Source: Vitellaria paradoxa (taxonomy: Eukaryota; Streptophyta; Magnoliopsida; Ericales; Sapotaceae). Taken from it: a stretch of 64,000 nucleotides of DNA. Below are positions 35,431 through 46,980 of the stretch, piece by piece. The first letter of the stretch is position 1; the number at the start of each line of letters is the position of its first letter. The notes below the pieces were generated by a model. That model saw only the letters and a list, made by a program, of their open reading frames with translations, did not search any database and was not told the DNA's origin. The translations under genes and the position numbers were made by a program. The DNA is taken from contig CM034238.1 in NCBI GenBank assembly GCA_019916065.1, positions 29,995,246-30,059,245 of the forward strand. The letters are read 5' to 3'.

Positions 35431-36240
35431 ATACATAATTTTAACATGGAAGGAGTTCCAAAAATTAAAAGTGGTCTTCAACAATGTTGTAGCGGACATC
35501 TCAAACTTCTCAAAAAGTTATTATAGGTCAAATTGAGTTTGTTAGGGGCTTGAAACATTGCTTAAAAGTTAAGGCTAGAAAGCTAGACAAATCCAAATCG
35601 CGGTAGAATTTAGGGCATATCTTAAGTTTTTAGGATCCAATTAAGGTGATTCAAAAAGTCCAAAACCAATTACACATTCTAAGTTACAATTTTTAAGAAG
35701 AGCTCAAGTCCAAAAGAGGTCTACATTTGCCCCGAAAATCAGCTTGCAAAGTTGCACAATTTAGAATTTTTTGGATGGTTCAACATGACACCGTGTTAGT
35801 TTTTTGGCCATAACATTTTACTCACAATTCCGATTGATGCGATTCTTTTTGGGTTTGAAAGAAAACCTGAAGGGCTACAATTTTGTGTTGGAGCTAAAAT
35901 TTGAGTACACTATCTTCTAGCGTCCGAATGCCATTTTAGCGACTAGATGTTGTGCACCTGAGCCTTCAGATTCTGAGGTTTTTCTCAGTTTTCTATAAAT
36001 ACCAATGATGTATTAGACTTTGATATCACCATTCATATATTTTAGATTTTCTTCAATTTTCCTTTAGTTTAGAGAGTGTTTTATTTAGTTTTTCATTCAA
36101 ATTTGATTGAAATTTGATTTATAGCAATTTTCAATACAAATTGTAGCATTTTCATGTATGGAATTTGCTTTCTTTACCTTCTCTTTTATTTTTTGTTTTG
36201 CTTATTTCTTTAATATATTAGCATAGATCCGTACTTAATT
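35431..36240 (+). mobile_element. Probable LTR fragment (gypsy-like)
   Basis: Contains CATAACATTTTACTCACAAT, GATTCTTTTTGGGTTTG and GGGCTACAATTTT at 35810-35885. This matches a block in the LTR at 52215-52300 and, reversed, in the gag-only LTR at 4880-4960. A TATA-like TATAAATACC follows at 35995. Ends were not found. Confidence 0.5.
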
Positions 36241-36560
36241 CAACCCATCAATGATGAACAGATCCTTGTTTGATTGTCAGATGTAAATGGATCCAAGCAT
36301 GCAACATAAAACTTGTATGCTAGGATTCTTGTTTTCCTATATCTATTTTCTAATATTTTCAAAACCATAGAAAACGTATATAGTTGATTATACTTCATTG
36401 AAATCACTCATACAAGGATCCAATCACATTTGATTGTTAGATGTGAATGGATCCAAGCATGCAACGTAAAACTTGTATCTTAGGGTTTTTGTTTTCCTAT
36501 ATCTTTTTTCTAATATTTTCAAAACCATTGAAAATGTATGTAGTTAATTATATTTCCTTG
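36241..36560 (+). repeat. Tandem direct duplication, about 170 bp
   Basis: Two side-by-side units share ATGGATCCAAGCATGCAAC, TAAAACTTGTAT and TTTCTAATATTTTCAAAACC, with about 10% divergence by eye. Such sub-repeats are common in transcribed LTR parts. Confidence 0.75.
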
Positions 36561-37860
36561 ACTATATTTCTTCGTAGCAGAGCTTAACCTTTCCAAGAAA
36601 GCCCTTGTTAAACACTGGCGAAGTACTGGACAAAGATAGTCTACTTTGTGGGGAAGTTACGGGAGCATCATCAATGGGGATGCGTAGTCATGATTCCCCT
36701 TCAACAGTGATCTCGAGAGCAGGCATAGGCTCTAGTCATCCTTGGCACGTTGAAAAAATTTGACAATAAGTTAGTGAACAAGTCTATGAAAGGAAAACTA
36801 TGAGTATTCTAACAACTTCAAAGGAATGTTGTGGGTATTCTAAGGACACGAGGGGATTTTCGTGGTTACTTTCCAAAAGATCGAGAAATGCTCATCTCTT
36901 TTCAAACAAAGTGTATAAGGCTATGTCCTTCCATTTACAGCCAAAGCATCCCTTTAAAAATGTAAACATGCCTAACACGTTACGTGATATGACATTTCAG
37001 ACTTCTTCGGTGGCATTAGATGTTGTGACACATTGCTAGAGCTGGCATCATGTGCAAGTGGTGTGTACAAGCTCTCTAATTGGCTTAATCGAGTACATGT
37101 GTAGGGGAAATTAACGTGGGGTATTTGTGTCACCTTAACCATGCTCTAGCCATCTACCACTAGCCTCTCAATGACAACTCCTCACAAAGGCATCCCAGAG
37201 TTTTCAAAACAAGGCCAAACACGATTCTTAGGGGCATTCCAAACCCTTATCGCAGGAGATTTTTGTAGTACCCCCTCCCTCTAGTCATAACGAGCTCACA
37301 CGGGAGCTTCCAACAAGTACCTCCCATAATAACACTTGGCCCTTGTGAAGAGCATGCCATCATCCCAAGTTAGGATCAAAGCTAAGGGGCTCCTTAAAGG
37401 CACCACTTGCCCATAAGGGCCTCCAAAGGCCTCGTCACACAGTTATTGAGAGGACAATCGAGGACAACCAGCTTGGTAGCTAAGGTTAAGGGATCTATCA
37501 AGACTCCTTCAACTAGCCTAGAAAGAGGCATTACTGACAAACCAACCAAAACATGCTCATTTGCAAGTACAGTCACAATCCACTTACTATCCAACCATGT
37601 GGGGATGCCACCACTACTTAGCAAATACCTCGCTAATAAGCCACACAAAGTTGGTCAATTATCTTGGGGACCACTTCCCTAAACGCATAAAGGCCAACCC
37701 CAACAACCTTCTTGGCCTAACCTTAGACCTATATAAACCCCTTCATATACCTTGGATTAATCAAAACCCTTCACTATAGTTAAATCTATACTCTGGTGCT
37801 CTATCTCTCTCTCATTCACTCCAAACTACCAACATTGAATAAAACTTAGAAGAGCAAGGA
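36561..37860. other. Higher-GC non-coding segment with TATA-like motif
   Basis: Base composition rises relative to both flanks. The end shows CCTATATAAACCCC (37728-37741) followed by a CT-rich tract, typical of an LTR core promoter. Overlapping ORFs on both strands (37394-37779) have no recognisable domain. Possibly a solo LTR whose ends I could not set. Confidence 0.35.
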
Positions 37861-38467
37861 TGATGAGACAATTCAAAGTTAATATCGCCATTTTTTTTTC
37901 TTTTTGATTCATTATGTAGGTTTAAAATACAGCATTACAGTCTCCAACTTTGTGATTTTCAAAAGTGTTTTACTTTGATATGATGTATAATAGAAATATT
38001 ACTTTGTATACTCAAAGCTAGAACTCGTTGAGGCCCTCACCATCACTTTCTCATTAAAAATATACAAATTCCATAAAACTGGGTGAGATGAATATTTAGG
38101 TTCAAAACCAGGTATAAAAATGATGCATATAGCAAGACAAAAGATAAAACAGAAAATTGAAAGACATAATCAGTAACTACTAAGAAATACAAAGGAATCT
38201 TTGCTTTTTTTCCCCCATTAAGTTTCGCAAATATTGAAAATTTGCATTTACAGCTAAAAAGAGTTCTGATTCTTTTGAGTTCCCAAAACTATTCCAGGAG
38301 AATAAAAATGCAAATGATGATAATTTGCTCCATTTTCCGTCAATTTGCAACTTCTTTTTCTAATTTGATCAAATGTTATTTGCTCAGGCACCATGTGGTA
38401 CATGTGATTAGCATGTGAATTAAAAAAATCTTCAGCAAAATTTTGACCAGAATTTGAAAAGACTTAC
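37861..38467. other. Non-coding downstream of the rhomboid exons
   Basis: I searched for the missing rhomboid exon with the catalytic histidine on the minus strand and did not find it. Nothing else recognised. Confidence 0.4.
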
Positions 38468-40661
38468 TAATCCAAAAATTGCTCCAGATGCACCAACAGC
38501 AGGTGATTGCAGAGCCAATAGCTCAGCACTGAACCTGGTTTTCCTCAAAACTCTCAATCAGAATAATAGAGGTTGCGAGTTGTTTCTTCTTTAAATATAG
38601 ATATATAAACTATTGCATTGTCCTACTGGAGTGGGATTAGGAGCTTTTACTTGCAACATAAAGGTGATATAAACTGGCAACATATCTTCTAGGACCAGTA
38701 ATACTCTCCACACTAGGACCAATAGAGTTCAAGAATAACAATTAACCTGAAAAGTGGAAATTTTTTTTTTTTTTTAAAAACCACCAAACTACAAAGAAAC
38801 CAGAACATGATATATACAAGCATCTTCAAAAGAGACCATGAGGTGGCCATATTTGCATGCAAAACAGAAGATGTGGCTAGCCTCCACAATTGTCCTTTGT
38901 TAATAAGACCATTAATCTGCACAATTGTCACAAAAAATAAAAAAAAATAAAATAAAAAATAAGTAGAGATGAGCCCACAAGTGAGTTTTTTGAAATGTAA
39001 GCCCATAAATCAACCCCACCCCGTGTTCTGAGTGGTATTCTAACCTTCGCACCCCATATAAGTAGCTTTCCCTTGTGTTGCAACTTGTGCAATATAGACC
39101 CTGTACAAAATATAAGATGATAAAAAGCCTGTCACAATTAGAAAAATAAGAAACCTGGCAAGCAGGAAATAAACCCAAAAAAAGGAGAAAAAAAGGTAAA
39201 AACGTGCTTAGGAGGATACAAAATGCAAAAGCTATGACGTCTTTGTCTAATAAGGTGCTACTCACAAGACATTAATCATAAGGAGGATGTTGGTCCATTC
39301 CCTGCCACTAAATGAAGCCCTTCTGGATTTATCCAAGTCTGACCTCCCTATATCTCTAGAGTTGTTTCCACTTCCTTCTCTGCTAAAAAAACCACATGCA
39401 AGATGAGCGTGTGGCCAAAACAACATCTTCTGACCAATGAAGAAAATTAATCCCTGCAAATCTAGTGGAGCTTTCACGCCATACATCCTTTAAAGATGGC
39501 ATGTGACCAAGACAAGCTATATTCTGTCAACAAGCAAAAACTATAACGAATGCCACTAATGCCAAAATTAATCAGGAAAGAAGAAAGTTTTCAGTTTATT
39601 TAAGATTTTTGCAAATAATATTAATGAACATTAGACAAATATCTCTTGTCTACTTTTGCAATCCCTTAATCAATTCTTGTCGCCCTTGAATAATTTGTGT
39701 ATCGTGGAGAGGTAACGATAATTTCAACAGTAGGGTAAACATGACTTAGAGGTATTTCTTTCAATCCGTAAGTATGCATTTCGTATCTCCAGTTGCAAGT
39801 GTGGTATTTCATTTACATAAGTTTCCATTTTCTTTTTCTTTTCCTGCTGCATAAGGATTAAGCATGATTTGCAGATGGGGTTTGACATAGCACAGAAGCC
39901 CACACAGAAATTCTAAAAGAACTCAAGAGATGCCACAACACTATTGGAACACGACGATACATAAACATAAAATTTTGATGCAATTGAACTACTATCAACT
40001 AGGAAGAATATATTCCATGTGTATGAATGCTGGAAAAGTAACGTGACATAATAAAATCCCAATAATTATGTTAGAAATATGTATGCAAATTAAAACCCTC
40101 GAGTAAAATCTTATCTCTAAAGATAGGTCAGACTCAGAAAGTACTCATGCTGACTACAAAAATCCCAACTAGCCTTTTTATAAAGATTATGCCTAAACAA
40201 GCAGTCTCCATATTTGATTCCAATATTAATTAAGAACTTTATATGCATTTTCTAATTCTTCAGATCATAGGTAGTGTGTATTTCTGTTTACTAAATCCAA
40301 ATTTCATCCGCCATACAGAATGGCAATGCTATGAAACTAACTGAATTTGATCCAATTCATGAACGATCAAATAATTCAACACATTTAATCGAAATCAAAA
40401 TGAAAAAGAGAGAAAGACCTTGACAGAGGACTCAGAAGGAAGCGCAGGTGAAGACGGTGGCCGATGAAGCGATGGCGGAGGGAAGTGGCCGAGGCGGAGG
40501 GAGGTGACGGTGGTGATGAGGTGCGCCGGTGTGGGACCCACTCTGGATATTGGAACGAGGAACTTTGATGGCTGCGGCTGAGGCACTGCTGAACCCACCA
40601 TAGCTCTGTCCTCAAACCAAGTAGAGAGAGATAAGAGAACTTTGGGCCAGCCAAGGTCCAA
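38468..40661 (-). pseudogene. Plastid rhomboid-like protease gene, truncated and frameshifted
   Basis: Six exons can be traced on the minus strand: 40419-40661 (Ser/Pro-rich, transit-peptide-like, ATG at 40661 or 40601), 39266-39488 (ends GREWTNILLMINV), 39045-39100 (VYIAQVATQGKLL-WGAK), 38837-38916 (GLINKGQLWRLATSSVLHAN), 38651-38746 (VNCYS-LNSIGPSVES) and 38468-38528 (SPAVGASGAIFGL). Most borders fit GT-AG. The order and motifs match RBL10/RBL11-type chloroplast-envelope rhomboids, which cut membrane proteins with a Ser-His dyad. The serine motif GASG is present. The histidine exon is missing. Three one-base deletions, each in a short homopolymer (exons 38837, 38651 and 38468), break the frame. 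It could be a pseudogene, or a gene with assembly errors whose end lies elsewhere. Confidence 0.78.
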
Positions 40662-41235
40662 AGTGTCCCTCCAGCATCTGAGCGTCAGATAAGTGTTTAT
40701 AAATTAGCGTCGAACAAAGTGAGGGGTGGGGTAGTCTTTTGTCCGTCAGGCCCACAAAAACTCAGGCCCCGCCCTATATTTATGGAAAATTGTATTTAAG
40801 TCTTACTTTGTAATCTTTTAAGGCTATTAGTCATACAAAAAAAAAAGTATTGCTTTTAAGTCACATTAATGTAGAAAGTTTTATATCTAAGTCACATTTC
40901 TAGTGGGTCCCACGAGTTTGTTTTAAATATAATTTATAATATAACTTAAATGCCCTTTTTTCTATAATTAACTGAGAGGAAGTTGCTAGAAATTATGGTA
41001 ACCAGGATCACATTTTCTGTTTTTGTTTCATTCCTTAGAAATCGCGTGAAGATATATGGTATATTTTTTATTTGAACAAACATATAGTGAGAAAGTCTGT
41101 TAAAGGAGTATATACGAAGGAATACATACGGATTACGTGAGTTTGTGCTGTGAGATTAACGTCAATCGAAGAAATACATACAGATCTGGATTACGCATTT
41201 AGGTGAGTTTGTGCTGTGAATGATTCCGGTTAGTA
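40662..41235. other. Region between the rhomboid start and the MULE remnant
   Basis: Contains the likely rhomboid promoter side (minus) and the MULE 5' flank. A direct repeat of GGATTACG...GTGAGTTTGTGCTGTGA lies at 41130-41220. No terminal inverted repeat could be paired. Confidence 0.4.
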
Positions 41236-43677
41236 ATGTCTTCGAATTTGATGCTGCTATGTAAGTTTGGTATGGAGACTTTTGTAGTCAATTTGAATTG
41301 TGAAATCTCATTCTCAGATTTTGCGTTGAAGGTGTGTGAGAATTGGTCATGTTTGGATGTGGGAAATGTGTTATTTAGTTACTCAATCCATGAACATCCT
41401 TCATGTTTTCTGAGAAACGATGTTGATTTTAAAAATATGATAATGTTAGCTCGCATGATTGGTTTGTGTTATATATTGATTGATGTTTTTACAGCGGTAT
41501 GAACACAGTACCGGTCCAAAACAGTACAAGTACTATTTCCAGCAATTCCAGTACTGTTTCTAACAGTATGCCAATTGGTGATGTTGGTACCGGTCTGGAT
41601 CCGTATGATGATTCATGTGATGTTGATGTGTATCGTAGTTCAATTTCAAGCCATAAGGATAAACCATTGTTGTGTTCTAATTGGTCGTCATTAATATGAG
41701 AGTGGGACAGGAATTCATAGGAGGTGTTGATGAGTTTTGAGATGCAATTTGTCGATACGCTACAGAGGTTGGCTTTGAATTTTTGTAAGAGAGGAATAAC
41801 AAAAATAGAGGCGAAGTTGTTTGTGCAAAAAAGTTCGCTGAAGGGTATTCGTGGTCAATTGTTACATCATTATCAAAAGTTAATGGTAATTTTTATATAA
41901 GGAAATTCAACAATGTTTATAGTTGTGGTCCAAAAATTATTAGGGATAGGTCTAAGAGGATAAGCAGGAAATTTTTTGGTAAGTTGATTGTTGATCAGGT
42001 AGCATTAAAACCTTCAATGTCGCCGGTTGATGTTATTATATTTTTTTAAAAACAACTATGGCATGGAAATTAGCTATGATAAGGCTTGGAGTGCTTTAGA
42101 GAAAGCTAAAGACATGATTTATGGCAAATATGATGATTCGTTTAATCACTTAAGTTATTATATCAAGGCTGCAATGGATCTTAACCCAGGTAGTCATATT
42201 GCGTTGGATGTGGATGACGGTACAAACCGGTTTAGACGGTTGTTTGTATCATTTGGGGCTAGTATATGTGGATTTGCAGGCCTATCATTTTTATTGATGG
42301 TACTTTCTTGAAGTCACGTTTCAAGGGCATTCTGATGGCAACTACTGGCAAGGATACGAATAATGGTATGTTAATGTTCATAATTTTTTTGTTCACTTTT
42401 AGCAAGGAGTACCACATACAAAGAATGGTACTGTTTTAATTCGGTACTATTTTTTATGCGGTACTGTTTTATTATGTGGTACTGTTTCTAGTAAGATGTA
42501 GTATCATATAAACACAGTACCAAACGTATCTAGTATTCAAAGACCACAAGTACACCATATAAAGAATGGTATTGTTTTAATTCGGTACTATTTTTATGCA
42601 GTACTGTTTTTATGTTCATCTGTAGGGTTGTTTCCATTGGCATTTGCTGTTGTTGATTTAGAGAATTTCGATAATTGGTCTTGGTTCCTTGGTCATTTGC
42701 ATGAGATATTGAACCCTTCTGAAGATTTTACATTTATTTCCGATAGAAATCTTGGATTGATGGAATTTTTGCCAATTAAGTTTCCTATATGTCATCACTT
42801 TTTCTGTCTACTACATTTGAAGAACAATTTAAGAGATAAATTTAGTTGTGGTAACAGATCTAACAGATCCCGTGAACACATTGTGAACTTATTTTGTCAG
42901 TGTGCTTATACTCCCACAGTTGCAGCATTTAAGGAGAAGTTAGATGTTTTGAAGAGGGAAGGGGGTGCAATTGTTGATAACTTTTTGAGTAGATTACCTG
43001 TGCAAAATTGGACTAATGCGTATTCTTCTAGTCAAAGGTATGGTGAGATGTCTTCAAATGCCATTTAATCTTTTAACTAATGGATTCTTGATGCAAGAAA
43101 TATGCCAATGGCACATTTGGTCAACAAGATAAGGGTTAAATTAATGGAATGGTTTGCCATAAGAAAGCTCGATGCTGCAAAGTGGAATGGTGTGCTATGT
43201 CCAAGAATGGAAGAGAAGTTTAATTCACTTGTTGATGCTGGTAGAACATGAAGCGTCAACATGTGTTCAGATAGTATTTATGAAGTATTTTCTAATCCTT
43301 CAGGAATTGTTGATTTGGTGAATTGTACATGTTCCTGTTATGGTTGGCAAATTTCTGGTTTTCCATGCTCTCATGCATTTGCTGTTATTGGGAGGATTAA
43401 CAGACCTTTGAGTGAGTTTGTTAATGAGTACTTTCATGTTGATAATTACAGATTGGCATATGAAAGTGTGATCGTTCCAATACCAATAAATATAATTCAA
43501 GAGTTTACAGACTGTAATGGTTGTTCAATATTACCTCCATTAACACGGAGACCAGCTGGAAAGCCAAAGAAGCGTAGGATTAGGTCAACTGGTGAGCTTG
43601 TACGAAGAATTCGTTGTGGTCGTTGTGGTCACATGGGCTCTCATAATAAGAAGACTTGCAAAGAGCTGTTGAGTTGA
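41236..43677 (+). pseudogene. MULE transposase (MuDR-like) pseudogene
   Basis: In order: an N-terminal region (41236-41502) with a PB1-like look; a MuDR-type DNA-binding region (41820-42040: WSIVTSLSKVNGNFYIRKFN, CGPKIIRDRSKR); NYGMEISYDKAWSALEKAK; the catalytic-core start FIDGTFLKSRFKG (42291-42330); then, after a 260-bp intron, LFPLAFAVVDLENFDNWSWF and FISDRN (42628-42770) and CHHFFCLLHLKNN; a SWIM zinc finger CxC...CSH (43330-43375); and a CCHC knuckle at the C-terminus (43615-43665), ending at 43677. These are the parts of a plant Mutator-like transposase, which moves the element by cut-and-paste. Frameshifts near 42045, 42290 and 43068 and several stops make it inactive. Confidence 0.88.
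42366..42625 (+). other. Transposase intron filled with GGTACTGTT repeats
   Basis: Donor GTATGT and acceptor TGTAG restore the frame NNG|LFPLAF exactly. The intron carries repeated GGTACTGTTTT and TTCGGTACTATTTT motifs. Confidence 0.7.
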
Positions 43678-44339
43678 TGTGTTTTTTTTTTTCCAAAATT
43701 ATGTTGTGAAGAAGTCTGTTATTGTTTGTTTGTTATGATATTGTTTTTGAATTAATAATGAGTATGTTTCAATCCATTTTTGTGATAGTAATTTTTTCTG
43801 CAATATTCGTTTCAATGTTGGTATTGAGAATGACAGCGGTATAGAACAGTACCGGTACTGTTTCTATTAATACTGGTACTGTTCCTTATAGTATATCAAT
43901 TTTAGATTTGCAGACAGTACCGTTGTTATTCTTATGTTTAAAGGAAATAAAAATTTGTTGGTGACAATAGTTGTAAGTGTTTTCGCAAGTAAACTGCATT
44001 TTCAAAACGTTGGTATTGAGATTAAATACTTCATACAAATAGTACCGGTATAAAACAATACCGGTACTGTTAATATTAATACCGGTACTGTTTCTAATAG
44101 CGTATCAATCGGCACTATTTGTAGCACTATCAACATCACAAGAATCAACATCCCAAGAATTATCATACAAATCCGCAAAAACCATGACTATTTATGTTAG
44201 CACAAACAATACCATTCAATGAACATTGACTATTTGTATTAGCACAAACAGTACCATTTAATTTACAGCAAAAAATGTTAATATACAAGTATGTTGTTAA
44301 AAAGAAGCAAAGTGTGCACTGATACTGTGTTAATTACAA
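43678..44339 (+). repeat. GGTACTGTT motif cluster downstream of the transposase
   Basis: ACCGGTACTGTT and its relatives recur at 43845-43870, 43915 and 44040-44110, often as CAGTACCGGTACTG-like palindromes. They resemble the motifs in the intron and in the early coding part (41505-41615). Possibly sub-terminal transposase-binding repeats. Confidence 0.5.
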
Positions 44340-44650
44340 TCACGTTTGTACATCACTAATGGACAGAAATTGTGATAGCATCTTTGCTCTGTAAGCTTTT
44401 ACAGCTTCTTCTGAAAGTATCGATTCAAGTGGCTCGTCATTTGATAAGCATTGCATTATGTAGCACACCATTGGCCCACAATCAACACTGCACATAAGAT
44501 GTTATAGGTTGTAAGAATTTAGTTAAAGGTGTTCAACAATTTGCATGAATACAAGAGGATGTGGCTTACATTGTAGAACCTTGTTGCGGGCAATTTGTTG
44601 CAGAAACCATTGGGTATTTGAATTTCATGCTGGTATGTTCATTGTTTTTG
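44340..44650 (-). pseudogene. Ulp1-like cysteine protease C-terminal fragment
   Basis: Two exons on the minus strand: about 44570-44650 (YPMVSATNCPQQGSTM, donor GTAAGC) and 44340-44487 (after TGTGCAG: VDCGPMVCYIMQCLSNDEPL, stop at 44340). The paired PQQ...DCG is the oxyanion-glutamine and catalytic-cysteine signature of C48 (Ulp1/SENP) peptidases, which process SUMO. The His-Asp part is missing. Ulp1-like domains carried by MULEs (Kaonashi-type) are known in plants, and this fragment lies 660 bp from the transposase in convergent orientation, so capture by the same element is likely. Confidence 0.7.
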
Positions 44651-45180
44651 TTATTAGATCATGGTGTCAATGCCAGTGGGTTAGTAGCCCACAATATTGT
44701 GTGTGTTTTGGCTCCTCGTGGCCCTGGACTGTGATCCTAAACGATGACGTCGGTTTATCGTTTCCATTGGGTGTTGGCCCATAAAAGACGATATTGCGGA
44801 TGCACCCAACCCCCAAGGATTTGTGGTTATGGCTATGTGATTGATGAATGAAATGATGGTACTATGGATGTGATTTCATGATTGAATGATGAACAAATGT
44901 AATATGGATGTGGATATGTGATTGAATGTTGAAATTGTGATAATGTGGTAGTGAATGTGATTAGATGTAATGTTGGGAGATTCAATAATGAGGAATAATT
45001 GGAATTGAATGCTACCTTATGATGTTAATGAATAAAGATAAATATTGTGAATATGGTTATGCAGTCGGCTATGCTTAAACATCAATCTGAAATTGAAATC
45101 TTAAACTTTGACATTGTTATAAGAGTATATGTTTCCACCTATTTTGGCTATTGATTACGTTAATGAAATGTTGTGGCTCT
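44651..45180. other. Non-coding, nothing recognised
   Basis: AT-rich with ATGGATGTGA-like short repeats at 44860-44930. It may include the MULE right end or the left part of the following LTR. Confidence 0.4.
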
Positions 45181-45651
45181 AGAAAATATTCAAGTGACTA
45201 GATTGCATACCATATATGTTTGTTTGAGACATTGTGGGTACAAGTGGACCTGTGCTCACATCCCTACAGATTTTGATGCAGGTATAAGCCATAACAATCA
45301 GGTGGGCTAATGGGGTTGGATTAGGAGGTTATGCATGAGCCCTACCAAGCTTAGCAAAGCTCTTGGTCATGTAGTTTGAATTTTGTTTTTTTTTTTTTAG
45401 AATTGTAATATTGTACATTGGAGACTTATTCGATTTGGTTGTATGAGCCCTAAGGCCCGAGTTATGTATTAATGAGAGAATTGTTGGAAGTTTGTGACTT
45501 GATTATAGCCAAGGTTAAATTTATTTTATCTTAACTATGTCTCGGGCTCACTGGTTTACGTTGCGTTGCTCTTATGATGGGTTGGTTATGTTAATGCATG
45601 TTGTGTGTGTTTATCACTCACCCCTCGAGTCACGAGATTTGGGGCATGATA
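45180..45651 (+). mobile_element. Gypsy LTR 3' part (TGTAATACCCC family)
   Basis: Closely follows 54650-55101: GTGCTCACATCCCTACAGA, GGAGGTTATGCATGAGCCCT, ATCACTCACCCCTCGAGTCA and the terminus GGGCATGATA (compare GGGCGTGACA). It cuts off the copia reverse-transcriptase frame at 45652. The 5' part of the LTR was not found. Confidence 0.72.
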
Positions 45652-46980
45652 GAATCTCTACGAATGAAGAGTGTCTTACCAACATTACCTCTCATGAAAC
45701 CAGAGTCTATCAAAAAAGTGGTGAGTCTTTCATACCAAGCTTTAGGAGCTTGTTTCAGACCATAGAGAGCCTTTTTCAGTTTAAAAACATGATTTGGAAA
45801 GTGAGGATCAACAAAACCCTTAGGCTGCTCTACATAAACTTCTTCATTTAAAAACCATTTAAAAAAGCACTTTTCACATCCATTTGAAATAGTTTAAACT
45901 TTAAATAACATGCCATGGCAAACAAGATTCATATAGATTCTAATCTAGCCACAGGAGTAAAGGTTTCATCAAAGTCAATACCCTCAACTTGGGTAGATCC
46001 TTATGCAACTAGCCTAACCTTGTTTCTAATGATTGTTCCAAATTCATTAGTTTTATTTTTGAAAATCCATTTTGTGCCTATAACATTTACATGTGAGGGA
46101 CAAGATACAAGAGTCCATACACCATTTCTTACAAATTGTCCTAACTCTACTTGCATGGCATTCAACCAAAAATCATCACAAGTGTTTCATTCACATTCTT
46201 AGGTTCTATAGAAGAGACATAGCAAAGATGTGATACCTCATTTTGAAGTTGTCTCCTTGTCTTAACGTTGTCCTTAACATCTCCAAGCACTTGTGATGAT
46301 GGATGATAAAGCTTTAGTCTTGAAGATGGTTCCCGTTCCGCATTTTTCTCTTTATCCCCTTTTGATACATCACTCACATCTATTGGAGCTTCTAACTGTT
46401 CAACTGGAGTCGTTAGGGGTATCACCTCGTCAAGGTCATCCTACTGAGCAGAAGAGTAAGAGTTAGTATCGTCTATTATTACATTAATTGATTCCATAAT
46501 AGTGTTAGTTTTTAAATTAAAAACTCTAAAAACACAACTATTACTGGAATAGCCTAGGAAGATTCCTTCATCGCTTTGGGAGTCAAACTTACCATGCTGT
46601 TCTCTACCCTTAAGGATAAAGCACTTACTCCCAAAAACTCAGAAATACTTCACACTAGGCCTCTTACCGTTCCATAGTTCATAGGGAGTCTGTTTTGTTC
46701 CAGGTTTAAAGTACACCCTATTAACTATGTAGCAAGCAGTGTTAATTGCTTCTGCCCAAAACTTCCTTGGCAGTGATCTTCCATGAAGTAGCACTCAAGC
46801 CATCTCCTAAAGTACTCTGTTCTTTCTTTCAACAACACCATTTTGTCGTGGAGTTTTTGGTGCTAAGAACTCATGCTTTATTCCATTTGATTCACAAAAA
46901 TCACTGTATGATGAGTTCTCAAACTCCCTCCCATGATTTGTCCTGATTCTTGTGATGCATCCAATTCTTCTTTGCTTTTC
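45652..46980 (-). pseudogene. pol: Copia integrase end and partial reverse transcriptase
   Basis: In order: integrase core end (PRQNGVVERKN with the catalytic Glu, about 46815-46850), NTACYIVNR (46715-46745), PYELWNGKRPS, IFLGYSSNS; then the RT start WLNAMQVELGQFVRNGVW (46090-46165), VIGTKWIF, FQMDVKSAFLNGFLNEEVY (45830-45900) and FLIDSGFMRGNVGKTLFI (45660-45715). It stops before the YVDD catalytic motif. Several stops and frame changes. Confidence 0.85.

Noticed and set aside
36800..37039. Possible small gene of 79 codons
   Set aside because: No domain, no neighbouring exons, and composition typical of the surrounding non-coding segment.
40385..40654. Second overlapping Arg/Ser-rich ORF on the minus strand
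   Set aside because: It is a shadow frame of the first rhomboid exon, whose Ser/Pro-rich frame joins the downstream exons through a donor at 40418.
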